Assembly: GCF_013388255.1 (NCBI RefSeq)
Contig: NZ_CP058215.1
Span: forward strand, 1,612,001 to 1,676,000
Length of the DNA: 64,000 nucleotides
Direction of reading: 5' to 3'
Source: Methanolobus zinderi
Lineage (GTDB): Archaea > Halobacteriota > Methanosarcinia > Methanosarcinales > Methanosarcinaceae
The translations under genes were made by a program, and so were the position numbers. The notes under the pieces were generated by a model. It saw nothing but the letters and a program-made list of their open reading frames with translations, was not told the origin of the DNA and ran no database searches. The number at the start of each line of letters is the position of its first letter. Within the stretch, counting starts at the first letter, position 1. Below are positions 8,495 through 16,901 of the stretch, one piece after another.

Positions 8495-9242
8495 TTGTGA
8501 AGTTCACCAAGTAGGTCATACTTCCAGATGGCTGGTGTTGGTACACGGTTTTGGAGGCAGTGCAAGGACCTGGAAGAAACAGGTAGAGTTCTTTTCCAGG
8601 CACTATAACCTGCTTGTGCCACAAATGCACGAGGATATGGACGATGAGTATCTTGATGTCGATAAGGTCTGTGAGATAATAAGCAATACGTTGGACCACC
8701 ATAATATTGAGAAAGCTTACTTTGTTGGTTTTTCTTTCAGCTCGCTGATCTGTTTGCGGTTTGCCGTGCTCTACCCGGAGAAGGTGGATTCAATGATCAT
8801 GGGAGGAGGGATCATAAAGTTCAACCTGAAAACAAGATTCCTGCTTTCCCTGGCAATCACTTTTAAAAAATGCATCAATTACATGTTCCTCTACAGATTC
8901 TTTGCTTACATCATAATGCCGAGAAAGAACCATTCAAGGTCACGAAGCATATTTGTGAAGGAAGCAGAGAAACTGGGATATGTTGAGTTCTGTAAATGGG
9001 TCGACATAATCCCTCAAACGAAACAAAGTCTGAACTGGCTGGAAAGTATAAGCGATGACATTGACATCCTGTATGTTTCAGGTAACCAGGACTATCTTTT
9101 TTTAAAGGACACTCTCAAGTATAGTAAAAGATTTAGCAACTCCAGAGTAGAAATAATTGAAAACTGCGGGCATGTATGTTCCATCGAACAACACGATAAG
9201 TTCAACAACATTGTTTTCCGATACTTGAATCGAATGGCTTAG
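8472..9242 (+). CDS. Alpha/beta hydrolase
   Basis: Alpha/beta-hydrolase fold enzyme, probably esterase or thioesterase. The oxyanion-hole motif HGFGGSARTW is at residue ~25, the nucleophile elbow is GFSFSS (Ser ~92, GxSxS), the acid is probably the Asp in GNQDYL (~197), and the catalytic His is in ENCGHVCSIEQ (~233). A hydrophobic cap segment (residues ~120-150) may give a lipid-like substrate pocket or membrane contact. AAAGGA lies 7 nt before the ATG, inside the end of the radical SAM gene; the overlap implies translational coupling. Last gene of the cassette. Substrate unknown. Confidence 0.85.
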   Translation: MAGERRFSCEVHQVGHTSRWLVLVHGFGGSARTWKKQVEFFSRHYNLLVPQMHEDMDDEYLDVDKVCEIISNTLDHHNIEKAYFVGFSFSSLICLRFAVLYPEKVDSMIMGGGIIKFNLKTRFLLSLAITFKKCINYMFLYRFFAYIIMPRKNHSRSRSIFVKEAEKLGYVEFCKWVDIIPQTKQSLNWLESISDDIDILYVSGNQDYLFLKDTLKYSKRFSNSRVEIIENCGHVCSIEQHDKFNNIVFRYLNRMA

Positions 9243-9283
9243 AGGCTTTATCATGTGTATTGCACTTGGCAGGGGTGATTACT

Positions 9284-9303
9284 CCCTCCACTGAAGTGGA
9301 GGG
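9284..9303. repeat. Hairpin at the right end of an IS200/IS605-type element
   Basis: CCCTCCACT / GA / AGTGGAGGG is a perfect 9-bp stem with a 2-nt loop. It sits just downstream (minus strand) of the tnpB stop. Subterminal hairpins of this type mark the right end of IS200/IS605-family elements and form part of the guide RNA scaffold in intact TnpB systems. It may also terminate transcription of the cassette. Confidence 0.6.
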
Positions 9304-9306
9304 CAT

Positions 9307-9600
9307 CTAAGCTTTTTGTACTAAAGACCTTAGCCACAGTTTGAGTATATTAACTGCAGCGTTGTGATACTCTGCCCAGAACAAGACCACAGAAAGTACA
9401 ACTGTGTGTTCTTTCAGACAGGTTTTTCTGGCAATTTAACAACAACCAGGACACATTTGCGAAATAGACCTTTAAAGAACAAGTTCCAGAATGGGCCGTC
9501 CCGGGTTCGGTCAGCTTTGGAGAGCCTCTTCTGTTTGGAGTATGAAAGGCCTTTCAAACTTCATGGCCTGGAACACCTTATGATAGTTCAGTGAGACACG
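9307..9600 (-). pseudogene. tnpB: TnpB (IS200/IS605 OrfB) C-terminal relic
   Basis: Minus-strand translations in different frames rebuild the end of a TnpB protein: a first zinc-finger half (SQ-MCPGC), then HSCTFCGLVLGR (second CxxC), then EYHNAAVNILKLW and a TAG stop at 9309-9307. The pieces lie in different frames, so at least two frameshifts separate them. The RuvC core and N-terminus are absent. It cannot encode an active nuclease. It shows that an IS605-like element once sat at the 3' side of the radical SAM cassette. Confidence 0.7.
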
Positions 9601-9639
9601 CTTAGAAACTTTAGATAGTATTTATTAAATTATGTTTTT

Positions 9640-9694
9640 TAGTCGTTATTCTGTAAAAAGGTTCAACTTATTTTGACTATTTTGTGGGCGACTC
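9640..9694. repeat. Direct repeat copy 2 (insertion-sequence end relic)
   Basis: Second copy of the sequence at 6065-6118, in the same orientation, one base longer. It begins TAGTCGTTATTCTGTAAAAA and includes GACTATTTTGTGGGC. It lies between the TnpB relic and the MntA-HepT pair and forms the right flank of the region carrying the radical SAM cassette. Confidence 0.75.
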
Positions 9695-9772
9695 TAAGTA
9701 GTAAAATATATTTTAATGACTTAGTCATAGAAGGAAGGATCATTTCATTTTTCCATGTTAGAAATTGCCTGC

Positions 9773-10111
9773 TCAATCTATCTCAACCAGAATTGCCCGG
9801 ATAGAATCCCTTAAACCAATCAGACGATTGCCAACAACATCCCACACAATCACATAATCGATTCCGAAATAACCATGAGCTAAGCGATCCCGCATACCGG
9901 CAATCACTCTCCATGGAACGTCAGAATAACTTGTTTTAATTTCATCCGGCACATTTTTAGCGGCTTCACCGATGATCTCTATATTCTTCACAACTGCCTT
10001 CTGGGTTTTCCTATCGTTCTGAAATTCAGTGAAGTCCATTCCTGAAGTGAACTCTTCAATTTCATCAATCGCTTCAACAATGTCAGCTAAAAACAACCTG
10101 TACTCGCGCAT
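9773..10111 (-). CDS. hepT: HepT-like toxin (DUF86 HEPN ribonuclease)
   Basis: Toxin of a type VII MntA-HepT system: HEPN-fold RNase that cuts RNA and is silenced when MntA adds AMP groups to a tyrosine. The Rx4-6H signature is visible as RDRLAHGYF near residue 77, including the tyrosine next to the motif that is modified in characterised members. Length of 112 aa is typical. The start was moved to the internal ATG at 10111 because GAGGTGG lies 5 nt upstream; the longer frame would begin at 10135. MntA lies 10 bp upstream on the same strand. Confidence 0.88.
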   Translation of the reverse strand: MREYRLFLADIVEAIDEIEEFTSGMDFTEFQNDRKTQKAVVKNIEIIGEAAKNVPDEIKTSYSDVPWRVIAGMRDRLAHGYFGIDYVIVWDVVGNRLIGLRDSIRAILVEID

Positions 10112-10121
10112 GAAAACCACC

Positions 10122-10421
10122 TCATGCATGTACATAAATAACTTCTGAGAAAATTTTTTGTTTTAACTCATCCCTTACGGCACGTTTCGAGATGATATCC
10201 ACCTTTGACTCGAACTCGTCTTCAAGAAAAATTCCAAGGGCTGCGAGATCAAAAAGATCTGCACCTTTCTCGAACTCAACAAGGAAGTCAATATCGCTTC
10301 CGGTCTTGTAGTCATTCCTTACCACCGACCCAAAAAGGCCTATTTCCTTTACCTTATAGTTCCTTTTCAACTCCGGAAGCAGTTCATCAAGTCTCCCCAG
10401 AACAATATCCCTCTTGATCAT
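10122..10421 (-). CDS. mntA: MntA-like minimal nucleotidyltransferase antitoxin
   Basis: Minimal nucleotidyltransferase of the DNA polymerase beta fold, antitoxin partner of HepT. The active-site signature GSVVRNDYKTGSDIDFLVEF shows the GSxxR and SDxD metal-binding aspartates near residues 29-47. It has 99 residues and is transcribed first, directly before hepT. Biochemically studied family members transfer AMP to HepT; that activity is inferred here from the motif and the pairing. The module sits between two insertion-sequence relics, in line with horizontal movement. Confidence 0.88.
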   Translation of the reverse strand: MIKRDIVLGRLDELLPELKRNYKVKEIGLFGSVVRNDYKTGSDIDFLVEFEKGADLFDLAALGIFLEDEFESKVDIISKRAVRDELKQKIFSEVIYVHA

Positions 10422-10563
10422 ATTGATTCTCTTATGATAACTCTGCTACATATTTTGGATTCTTTTTGTATATTATTTCTTTGGTTGGCGTTGTCTGACT
10501 ACTTCCATGAATTCATGTGAGTGGTTAATATTTCAACTACTAGTTTTATAGATCTCAACAGAT

Positions 10564-11093
10564 GGCTCTGTAAAAAACCTATTTCCTACTTAATTTAGTC
10601 CGTAATTCTTTAAAATGGATAAAAATCAAAGTGTTGCTTGCTATCGAAAACACAAAGGGAATGTTTAGTATTTTGTTCCAGATCAAAGATCTGGAACTCC
10701 CATTAAATATTCGATTTGATGGCAGAGTAACAAGTACTTAAAGTTTGTCGATGCAGCTTTAGCTGCATCAGGAAACTCACCTTTGGAGATATACAGTTGT
10801 AAGTATTCCAAGAGTAAATATACGCAACATCAGCTATTGACATTGGTTTTGTTGAAAGAGTACCTGAAAACTGATTACAGGAGTTCGATGAAGGATTCTA
10901 TCATAATAGAAATCTAGTTGAAACTATGTTCTCAGTCCTTAAAAGGGAATATGGTGAAGAAATCAAGGCAAGAAAGTACTGGAATCAGGTAAAGGAGATT
11001 AAAGTAAAGTTAATAGTGCACAACCTTAGCAGGTGTGCCAAGGTTGTCCATGTAATTCAAATTAGGATTTCTACAAAGCATAAATTAAATTAA
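10564..11093 (+). pseudogene. Internally deleted DDE transposase relic (IS5-like)
   Basis: Remains of an insertion sequence. The left edge near 10564 has GGCTCTGTAAAAAACC, an IS-end-like sequence. A short start fragment (MDKNQSVACYRKHKGN) runs from 10615 to a stop. At 10741-10890 a second piece reads LEIYSCKYSKSKYTQHQLLTL-type N-terminal transposase sequence. It then joins out of frame to a C-terminal part (10881-11093) reading HNRNLVETMFSVLKREYG, which carries the final Glu-containing motif of DDE transposases. The catalytic centre between them is missing. The exact IS family is not certain. Confidence 0.65.
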
Positions 11094-11109
11094 ATTAAAT
11101 TAAATTAAA
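11081..11109. repeat. TAAAT pentanucleotide tandem repeat
   Basis: Five perfect TAAAT units (11081-11105) followed by TAAAC. It covers the stop codon of the transposase relic. Probably a slippage product at the element's edge. Confidence 0.9.
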
Positions 11110-11121
11110 CTAATACTGACC

Positions 11122-11268
11122 TTAGAACTGAACCAACTCGAATCTGCCTACATTCGGGAAATCCTGCTGGAATCGATTCATAGCCTCAATTTCCGTATTT
11201 GCATGTACAGGAACTTCTCTCAATATTTTGTTCTTTTCATCTTCCTGAAATTTAAACCAATAACACAT
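11122..11268 (-). CDS. Small protein of 48 residues, unknown
   Basis: Short open frame with a strong start signal: GGGGG lies 7 nt upstream of the ATG at 11268. The product begins MCYWFKFQEDEKNKILREVP and ends GRFELVQF; it has mixed charge, no membrane segment and no known motif. It looks like a compact alpha/beta mini-protein, resembling small conserved hypothetical proteins of methanogens. It sits between a transposase relic and a putative zinc-ribbon gene. Homology not recognised. Confidence 0.5.
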   Translation of the reverse strand: MCYWFKFQEDEKNKILREVPVHANTEIEAMNRFQQDFPNVGRFELVQF

Positions 11269-11561
11269 AGATTTACCCCCATTTTAAATTTAGATCTGAA
11301 TTTTGGACAGTTTTAAAATTCACCAATCAGATACCTCCTATTAGTCGGTATCTGGCTAGCTACTGCTCCAGATTTTCGTAAACTTTCTCATGAGTATCCT
11401 GGAATCCTTGTTCCTGATCATATTCTGTTCTTTATTAGAGACGCTGGACAAATAACATCCAAAGAGCAAATGTGAATTGAGCATATTCATAACGGCTGGT
11501 TGCCTGAACATACTTCTGCGCTCCGGACAGGATCCTGTTACCTGTCTTTTCATTCACTCAC
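11269..11561. other. Low-information stretch between two small genes
   Basis: No convincing gene. Two overlapping minus-strand frames exist: a 65-residue frame with odd composition and a 40-residue frame (11435-11557, GTG start) whose middle reads YVQATSRYEYAQFTFALW and is more protein-like. Neither has a well-spaced ribosome-binding site. A dyad AGATACC...GGTATCT surrounds 11330-11353 (AGATACCTCCTATTAGTCGGTATCT). Confidence 0.35.
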
Positions 11562-11699
11562 CTATGCAAATACCATTAAAGTGTCGAGTCTGGCAGTTCC
11601 TTTCTCGGTCCAGTATCCACATATTTCGCAATGCTGTATATTCCGGTCCACCTGATTCAGGCGTGCGTTACACTCAGGACATTCTTTTAGTTGATTCAA
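11562..11699 (-). CDS. Putative zinc-ribbon mini-protein, 45 residues
   Basis: Minus-strand frame starting at TTG 11699 with GGGG about 8-9 nt upstream. It has two cysteine pairs in knuckle arrangement, KECPECNARL and HCEICGYW, spaced 16 residues apart, which together can bind one zinc ion. The C-terminus (WTEKGTARLDTLMVFA) is short. It may be a genuine mini zinc ribbon or the remnant of a longer protein. No neighbour suggests a role. Confidence 0.4.
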   Translation of the reverse strand: MNQLKECPECNARLNQVDRNIQHCEICGYWTEKGTARLDTLMVFA

Positions 11700-11947
11700 T
11701 TAATTACCCCACTACTGTCAGGAAATACATCCGTTCCCCACCGATATAGGCCTCCGGGAACTTCATCCTGACAATACCTACCATTACATACTTTTATTTA
11801 AGCTAACCTATTATTATCTTCATCGACCTGTTTAAAATAATACGCCTATGAAATTTTCAACAGCATAGTTTATTGTTTCAGAAGAAAAAGCCTGACTTCT
11901 GTACTTTTATGTATACAAAAAATAATTGGAGACACGGTGCCTGATTC

Positions 11948-13000
11948 TCAGGGATAGTCGATATCCGCACTGTTCCACCACTCATAAATATCCTCACAGC
12001 TGGTGATCCAGGCATCCTTTTTGTTGCAATAGTCAAGTATTTTTATGTACAGCTTCTTCCAATCCTTCAAATGAGGGGAACTGAAGGTATTATTGTGCCA
12101 CAGTAAAGTGATTATACCGTTGTACTTTTCCCCGGAATCCAGTATCTGCTTTGAAAGTTCCCACGCCTCCTTGAAAGATCCGGCGTACTCACAAAGTGCT
12201 ACATCCATTATATTGAGAGGTATTTCCAGAATATCCAGCGTCTTTTTTTCCTCTGAATTATATGGCCTGAAAGGATGGCACATACCATTCCTGAAACCCA
12301 CTGTATTGTTAAAACCCAGGGTGGTATCGTATTTGAAACCTGCTTTTGAGAGCATTTCCCATGATTCGTTTATTTTCAACCTCAGATAGTGGTTCCTGAA
12401 GCCTATCACCTCTTTCCCCAGTACACTTTCCAGCTTTTGCTTTTCATATAAGAGATTGTTGTAATTAGCATAGGAATAATAGCCACCATGCAGCCCGACT
12501 TCCCACCCGCGGTCTACGATCTCACCCATATAAGCCTCGGTATCCTCTATATCATAGCGGAATCTTCGCGGATCCTTATCCGCAGCAAGGAAATAGAAGG
12601 ATGATTTTCCACCAAACTGCTCTTCTATATCCATTATCTCCCTGAAGTTGAGATACGGAGACTGAGCTTTACCATTGACTCTCCATAGACAATGGGTTTT
12701 GATTCCGCTCAGATCAATATTTCTGGCAGAGTAGTAGACCGACAGAAGAGTATGATAAAATGGAGGGTAAATGTCATCTATATCATGTGTCAGACAAACA
12801 CCGAATTTTTTATCATCGGGAAACTCCATTTCAAGGCCTTCTTCCACTAATTTCCTTGAAACATCAGGTGACAGTACCTCCTCCATATCATGTCTTGCAA
12901 AATTACAATAGCTGTCCACACAGGAATACTGATCGAAATCATCTCCTTTAGAGGTAAATCTCTCCCACAGGCTGGAATGCTTTTTTATTGAGTCATACAT
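11948..13000 (-). CDS. Polysaccharide deacetylase family protein
   Basis: Carbohydrate esterase-4-like (NodB homology) enzyme of 350 residues, expected to remove acetyl groups from amino-sugar polymers. The metal-binding motif region is CLTHDIDDI (catalytic Asp-Asp near residue 73), with the second part in GWEVGLHGGYYS (~170) and a late His in TLLWHNNTF (~300). No signal peptide is visible, so it may act in the cytoplasm or on lipid-linked precursors. It is divergently arranged with a FemAB-like transferase 530 bp away. The same two families co-occur in bacterial exosortase-linked polysaccharide clusters. The start ATG at 13000 has only a weak upstream GGTA signal. Confidence 0.75.
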   Translation of the reverse strand: MYDSIKKHSSLWERFTSKGDDFDQYSCVDSYCNFARHDMEEVLSPDVSRKLVEEGLEMEFPDDKKFGVCLTHDIDDIYPPFYHTLLSVYYSARNIDLSGIKTHCLWRVNGKAQSPYLNFREIMDIEEQFGGKSSFYFLAADKDPRRFRYDIEDTEAYMGEIVDRGWEVGLHGGYYSYANYNNLLYEKQKLESVLGKEVIGFRNHYLRLKINESWEMLSKAGFKYDTTLGFNNTVGFRNGMCHPFRPYNSEEKKTLDILEIPLNIMDVALCEYAGSFKEAWELSKQILDSGEKYNGIITLLWHNNTFSSPHLKDWKKLYIKILDYCNKKDAWITSCEDIYEWWNSADIDYP

Positions 13001-13529
13001 GCACTATACCCGGAAACCATACCTTACAGCAGAAGATAAACCCATTTTCCCATACATATTTCAAAATACGGACCTGATCTAAAATAAAATAATTATCATC
13101 CATGTTCCACCCCTTTTGTACAATATCACCGAAATATTAACTTATTAAAGCTAATAAACCCCGGATATTAAGAGATTTTCATTGTTACATATAGATATTG
13201 AGTGAAGTCGAAATAACTCAGGAAACCTGCATATCTTTCACTCAAACATATGTCATGTATCAATCAAACCCCGGATATAATTTCTCTACTAAAGATATAA
13301 TACTTTTCCGTGTTTCTCAACTAAAATTTTATAAATCCTTCAGCAATGTCCTCACATTTTTGAACTGAATAAGTTCTTAAGTGAAGAGTCGAATAATGCC
13401 TGTGCTGCAAGATAGTGATAATTCAGGAATATAGAGCAACAATGCTCTGAAATCCGAATTAATAGGCCTTGTGGGGAGGCTGAATTGCAGGAAGCTTTGT
13501 TGCAGTAGCTAAAAAATATCTTCAGGAGA
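13001..13529. promoter_or_regulatory. Divergent intergenic region between deacetylase and FemAB-like genes
   Basis: 529 bp without a coding signal. It is AT-rich and contains several TATA-like stretches, for example AAAATTTTATAAATCC near 13323-13338, which could drive the rightward gene. Both genes read outward from it, so it should hold two promoters. No strong dyad was found. Confidence 0.4.
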
Positions 13530-14558
13530 ATGGGGAAAAGAATGATACAAGTATCAACTATGGATGACTCCCGAATATGGGATGATTTCGTAGATCAAAG
13601 TCCTTACGGCACTCTGTTTCATAAATGGGGATTTTTAAAGACCATAGAGAAGCACACAGGTTACAAATTACTCCCATATGCTGTGTATGATGAAGAGGAT
13701 CTTGTATGCCTATATCCATCTTTTGTGAAAACGAATTATGGTATGAATGTCATACTATCACCTCCTCCACGCACAGGAGTACCCTACATGGGCTTTGTAT
13801 TGGGCGCGGATTATGATGACCTGACACAGAGTGGTAAAGAAAAGCGTCTGAAAGAAATTACAAAACTTACAACGGAAAAAATTGAAGAACTATCACCCAT
13901 CTACACTTCCGTCCAGTTGACCCCTTCATTTAATGATATCAGGGAGTTCAAATGGAACGGATTCTCAGTCGAGCCCCTGTTCACATATTATATTCCAACT
14001 GAAACGTCCCTTGATGAAATATTAAAAGGATTCAGCCGTTCAACAAGGCGTCTGATAAAGGGTATAAAGAATAACAAATACAATATGGAGATGACAGAAA
14101 GCGATAGTATCGCACCCTTTTGTCAATTCCTGTCTAAACGGTATGAAGAACAGAACCTGAAATTTCCTATTGAGAGTACGGAATACCTCGAGGATCTGCT
14201 GGAACTCTATCCCGATAACATCAGACTTTTTTACGTACACGATGAGAATAACGATATTATCGGCTCGAACATAGTTGTAAGTTACAAAAATAAAGTAATA
14301 TCATGGCTGGGTACTCCTAAACCTGAAGTGGACCTGCCGGTGAATGAACTGATATTCTGGGAGCTGATCAAGTTATCCAAAAAAAACGATAGTATCTTTG
14401 AGATAGGAGGTGCCGACACCGAACATCTCTGCTCGTTCAAATCACGTTTCAATCCACTACTTGAAACAAACTACCGGATATTCTGGCATAATAATCTGGG
14501 AGCCATAGCAGAATGGTTTTACCTTAACGTATACAGAAAAAGCAGTGCTCCTGTATGA
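13530..14558 (+). CDS. FemAB-like / GNAT-fold aminoacyl or acyl transferase
   Basis: Protein of 342 residues with the double-GNAT layout of FemAB-type transferases: an N-terminal GNAT-like half with SPYGTLFHKWGFLKTIE (residues ~25-42), and a C-terminal half with NDIIGSNIVVSYKNKVISWLG and a glycine-rich end FEIGGADTEHL. Bacterial FemAB adds amino acids to peptidoglycan precursors; this archaeon has no peptidoglycan genes here, so surface glycan modification is the likely role. A start 4 codons later (ATG 13542) is possible because AGGAG is almost adjacent to the first ATG. Divergent from the deacetylase; probably the same pathway. Confidence 0.75.
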   Translation: MGKRMIQVSTMDDSRIWDDFVDQSPYGTLFHKWGFLKTIEKHTGYKLLPYAVYDEEDLVCLYPSFVKTNYGMNVILSPPPRTGVPYMGFVLGADYDDLTQSGKEKRLKEITKLTTEKIEELSPIYTSVQLTPSFNDIREFKWNGFSVEPLFTYYIPTETSLDEILKGFSRSTRRLIKGIKNNKYNMEMTESDSIAPFCQFLSKRYEEQNLKFPIESTEYLEDLLELYPDNIRLFYVHDENNDIIGSNIVVSYKNKVISWLGTPKPEVDLPVNELIFWELIKLSKKNDSIFEIGGADTEHLCSFKSRFNPLLETNYRIFWHNNLGAIAEWFYLNVYRKSSAPV

Positions 14559-14603
14559 TATCCGGAACAAACTTTACGGTTTTAAAATTCGATGTTTCGG
14601 AAA

Positions 14604-16385
14604 TCATATGAGAATACTATCTGATATGATCTCTTTTTTTGTGTCCACATCACACGATTCCCGGGAATCATTGAGATTTCTCTGATCCTCTATCACAAAC
14701 GTAAAGGTGCTTCCCTTTCCTTCCTCGCTTTTCACGTCAATATTTCCATTATGCATTTCCACAATCTTTTTGACCAGAGCAAGTCCGAGTCCTGTCCCTT
14801 TGTATTTCTTACTGGTTGAGGATTCTATCTGTTTGAAGGGTTCGAATATCTCATCATATCTGTTCTGTGGAATTCCTATACCACTATCGCTTACAGATAC
14901 CTGAACAGCATTACCAATGTCTTCACAATTCACAGTTACCTCACCTTTTTCAGGCGTGAACTTTATTGCATTACTGAACAGGTTCAGCATAACCTGTTTG
15001 AATTTTTGCCTGTCTGCATATATCCCGGTATTTTCCGGTGCATCTATGATCAGGTCAATGTCTTTGTTTGCTGCCATTGGAGCTATCAGTTTTTCTATCT
15101 CTTCAATTGCATCTTTTACAGAGAACTCCTCACATTCGAGTTCCATCTTACCTGCTTCGATCTTGGAAATATCAAGAATATCGTTTATCAGATCGAGAAG
15201 ATGCTTTCCGGCGGTTTCTATGTTCAGGACATATTTCATCTGATCGTCATTCAGTTCTCCCACTGCTTCCTGTTCCAGAAGCTGGGAAAAACCGATTACC
15301 GCATTGAGAGGAGTGCGCAGTTCGTGGCTCATATTCGCAAGGAAGCCACTTTTCATATGATTGGCCTCCTCTGCCATTAGTTTACCCCTGATAAGGGCTT
15401 CTTCTGCAAGTTTACGGTCAGTTATATTGTCCAGCACGATCATCTTTCCACGTATTTCACCATACTTATTACGAAGAGGAAGAAGGCTTGCGGCAAACCA
15501 GAGCTCAGTTCCTCCAACGGACTTTTTGAACTCCAGTCTGTTCTCTTCATTGCATTTATCCTCAAGATCGATGAGTTGTGGCCAGGACGCAAAGAATTCG
15601 GATGCTGGTAATCCAAGGCCTTTCCCGGACGTTCCAAGATGTTCTGTCGCAAAATGGTTGAAATCAACAACCCTGTCCTTCCTGTCAAGTACAACCACTC
15701 CTGAAGGAACATTATCAAAGAGAAAACTGCGCGCCAGAGGTGCTATATCAAATAAACTGTAACGTAAAATACCAGTGTAAATCATTAAAGCACCCATTAT
15801 TAATACAAAAGGAACCGGATCAACCCCTTTTGGAAAAAAACCTGTAAGATAAAGCAGGTAAACAGAAAAAGGGATTGAAGAGCTGATGAGCAGGACTAAT
15901 AGGTGTCTGCTGAAAAATGCTTTTGTATCAATCCACATTCTTAAAAAGAAATACATACCAAGTAAAATCAGAGTAATACAATATGTCTGATGGATCCAGT
16001 AATAGATTCCCGGTTCGAATACAAGACCCCTTAGCCCATCAGCATTTAAATAAAAACTTTCGTGGAAAAAATTATGATAATCAGTTGTGAAAACCATTAA
16101 TAGTGTGATGGCAGGAATAAAGAATATAGTAATTTTTAAAGAATGTGTGATCAGGTGTTTCCTTCCCGTATAACCCATGGAAAACAAGAGGAAAAGTGGC
16201 GGTATGAATGATATCCCCAGATATTGTAGCTTATAGGACAAAAGGACGGAATCCAGTTCTGTTAATGATACCTCCATTGAGTAAAATACGGAATAAACGG
16301 AAATTGCAACCAGAAAAAGTGAAAAAGCATCCACTCCATCCGTATCCCTGAACTGCCTTATGTAAAAAGCCAGCACTAACAACAA
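14604..16385 (-). CDS. Sensor histidine kinase with 7TM N-terminal region and PAS domain
   Basis: Membrane sensor kinase. About seven hydrophobic segments fill residues 1-215 (histidine-kinase 7TM type), then a PAS domain (~225-340), a HisKA dimerisation domain with the phospho-acceptor His in [16 protein letters not shown] (~355), and a HATPase_c domain with the N box (NLFSNAIKF), DSGIGIP and [14 protein letters not shown] 16385 is the first standard start, but it cuts the first membrane helix. The frame stays open upstream to an ATA at 16430-16428, which has AAGGAG 9 nt before it. The real N-terminus is therefore probably 15 residues longer. No response regulator gene is nearby. Confidence 0.88.
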   Translation of the reverse strand: MLLVLAFYIRQFRDTDGVDAFSLFLVAISVYSVFYSMEVSLTELDSVLLSYKLQYLGISFIPPLFLLFSMGYTGRKHLITHSLKITIFFIPAITLLMVFTTDYHNFFHESFYLNADGLRGLVFEPGIYYWIHQTYCITLILLGMYFFLRMWIDTKAFFSRHLLVLLISSSIPFSVYLLYLTGFFPKGVDPVPFVLIMGALMIYTGILRYSLFDIAPLARSFLFDNVPSGVVVLDRKDRVVDFNHFATEHLGTSGKGLGLPASEFFASWPQLIDLEDKCNEENRLEFKKSVGGTELWFAASLLPLRNKYGEIRGKMIVLDNITDRKLAEEALIRGKLMAEEANHMKSGFLANMSHELRTPLNAVIGFSQLLEQEAVGELNDDQMKYVLNIETAGKHLLDLINDILDISKIEAGKMELECEEFSVKDAIEEIEKLIAPMAANKDIDLIIDAPENTGIYADRQKFKQVMLNLFSNAIKFTPEKGEVTVNCEDIGNAVQVSVSDSGIGIPQNRYDEIFEPFKQIESSTSKKYKGTGLGLALVKKIVEMHNGNIDVKSEEGKGSTFTFVIEDQRNLNDSRESCDVDTKKEIISDSILI

Positions 16386-16624
16386 GAGTGCGGAAATTAT
16401 TAGAAGATCAGAGTACAGACTCAGGTTTATAAAATACAGCTCCTTATCTTTTTGAATATCGTATTTTACGATGACCGTATATATTAAAAATGTTTTTATT
16501 TTAACAATTATATAATCTATTTCTATCTTTTATAGATTCAACTGCAGGATAAAAAATGAAATACACTTAAAATTAAGATAAGCAGCCCGGATATAGACCA
16601 GGTTGTCAAAATATTGTTTTTTAA

Positions 16625-16828
16625 TTAATCAGCTCTCGGACGGGACTTATACTCCATGGTTATATGGCTTCCGTCACAGAAAGGCTGGCTGGAACTTTTT
16701 CCACAACGGCACAATGCTATCTGTTGAGATTCATCGAACTGGAACTTCTTATCATTCATGTCCACCAGATCGACATTACCAATTACCATATAAGGTCCGT
16801 CATCCATTACTTTAATAATTACACTCAT
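16625..16828 (-). CDS. CDGSH iron-sulfur domain protein
   Basis: Small protein of 67 residues with one CDGSH-type motif: CRCGKSSSQPFCDGSH (residues ~40-55). The three Cys and one His bind a [2Fe-2S] cluster. No membrane anchor. GGGG lies about 10 nt before the ATG. The bacterial and archaeal relatives are small redox or cluster-transfer proteins of unclear partner. The next gene on the same strand, 73 bp upstream in transcription order, encodes a 4Fe-4S protein, so the two could be co-transcribed. Confidence 0.9.
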   Translation of the reverse strand: MSVIIKVMDDGPYMVIGNVDLVDMNDKKFQFDESQQIALCRCGKSSSQPFCDGSHITMEYKSRPRAD

Positions 16829-16901
16829 ACTGTTTATTCCCCCAATAAGATTGTGATTTTTTACAATATAAGTGTTTTATCCATCAGTGCACATTAAATG
16901 A

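Noticed and set aside
9364-9594. 76-residue plus-strand frame
   Set aside because: It is antisense to the TnpB relic, which explains the sequence better, and has no ribosome-binding site.
13530-14558. Reading the FemAB-like protein as a peptidoglycan cross-bridge enzyme
   Set aside because: No peptidoglycan or pseudomurein genes appear in the window and the organism looks like a Methanosarcinales member with an S-layer, so the substrate is left open.
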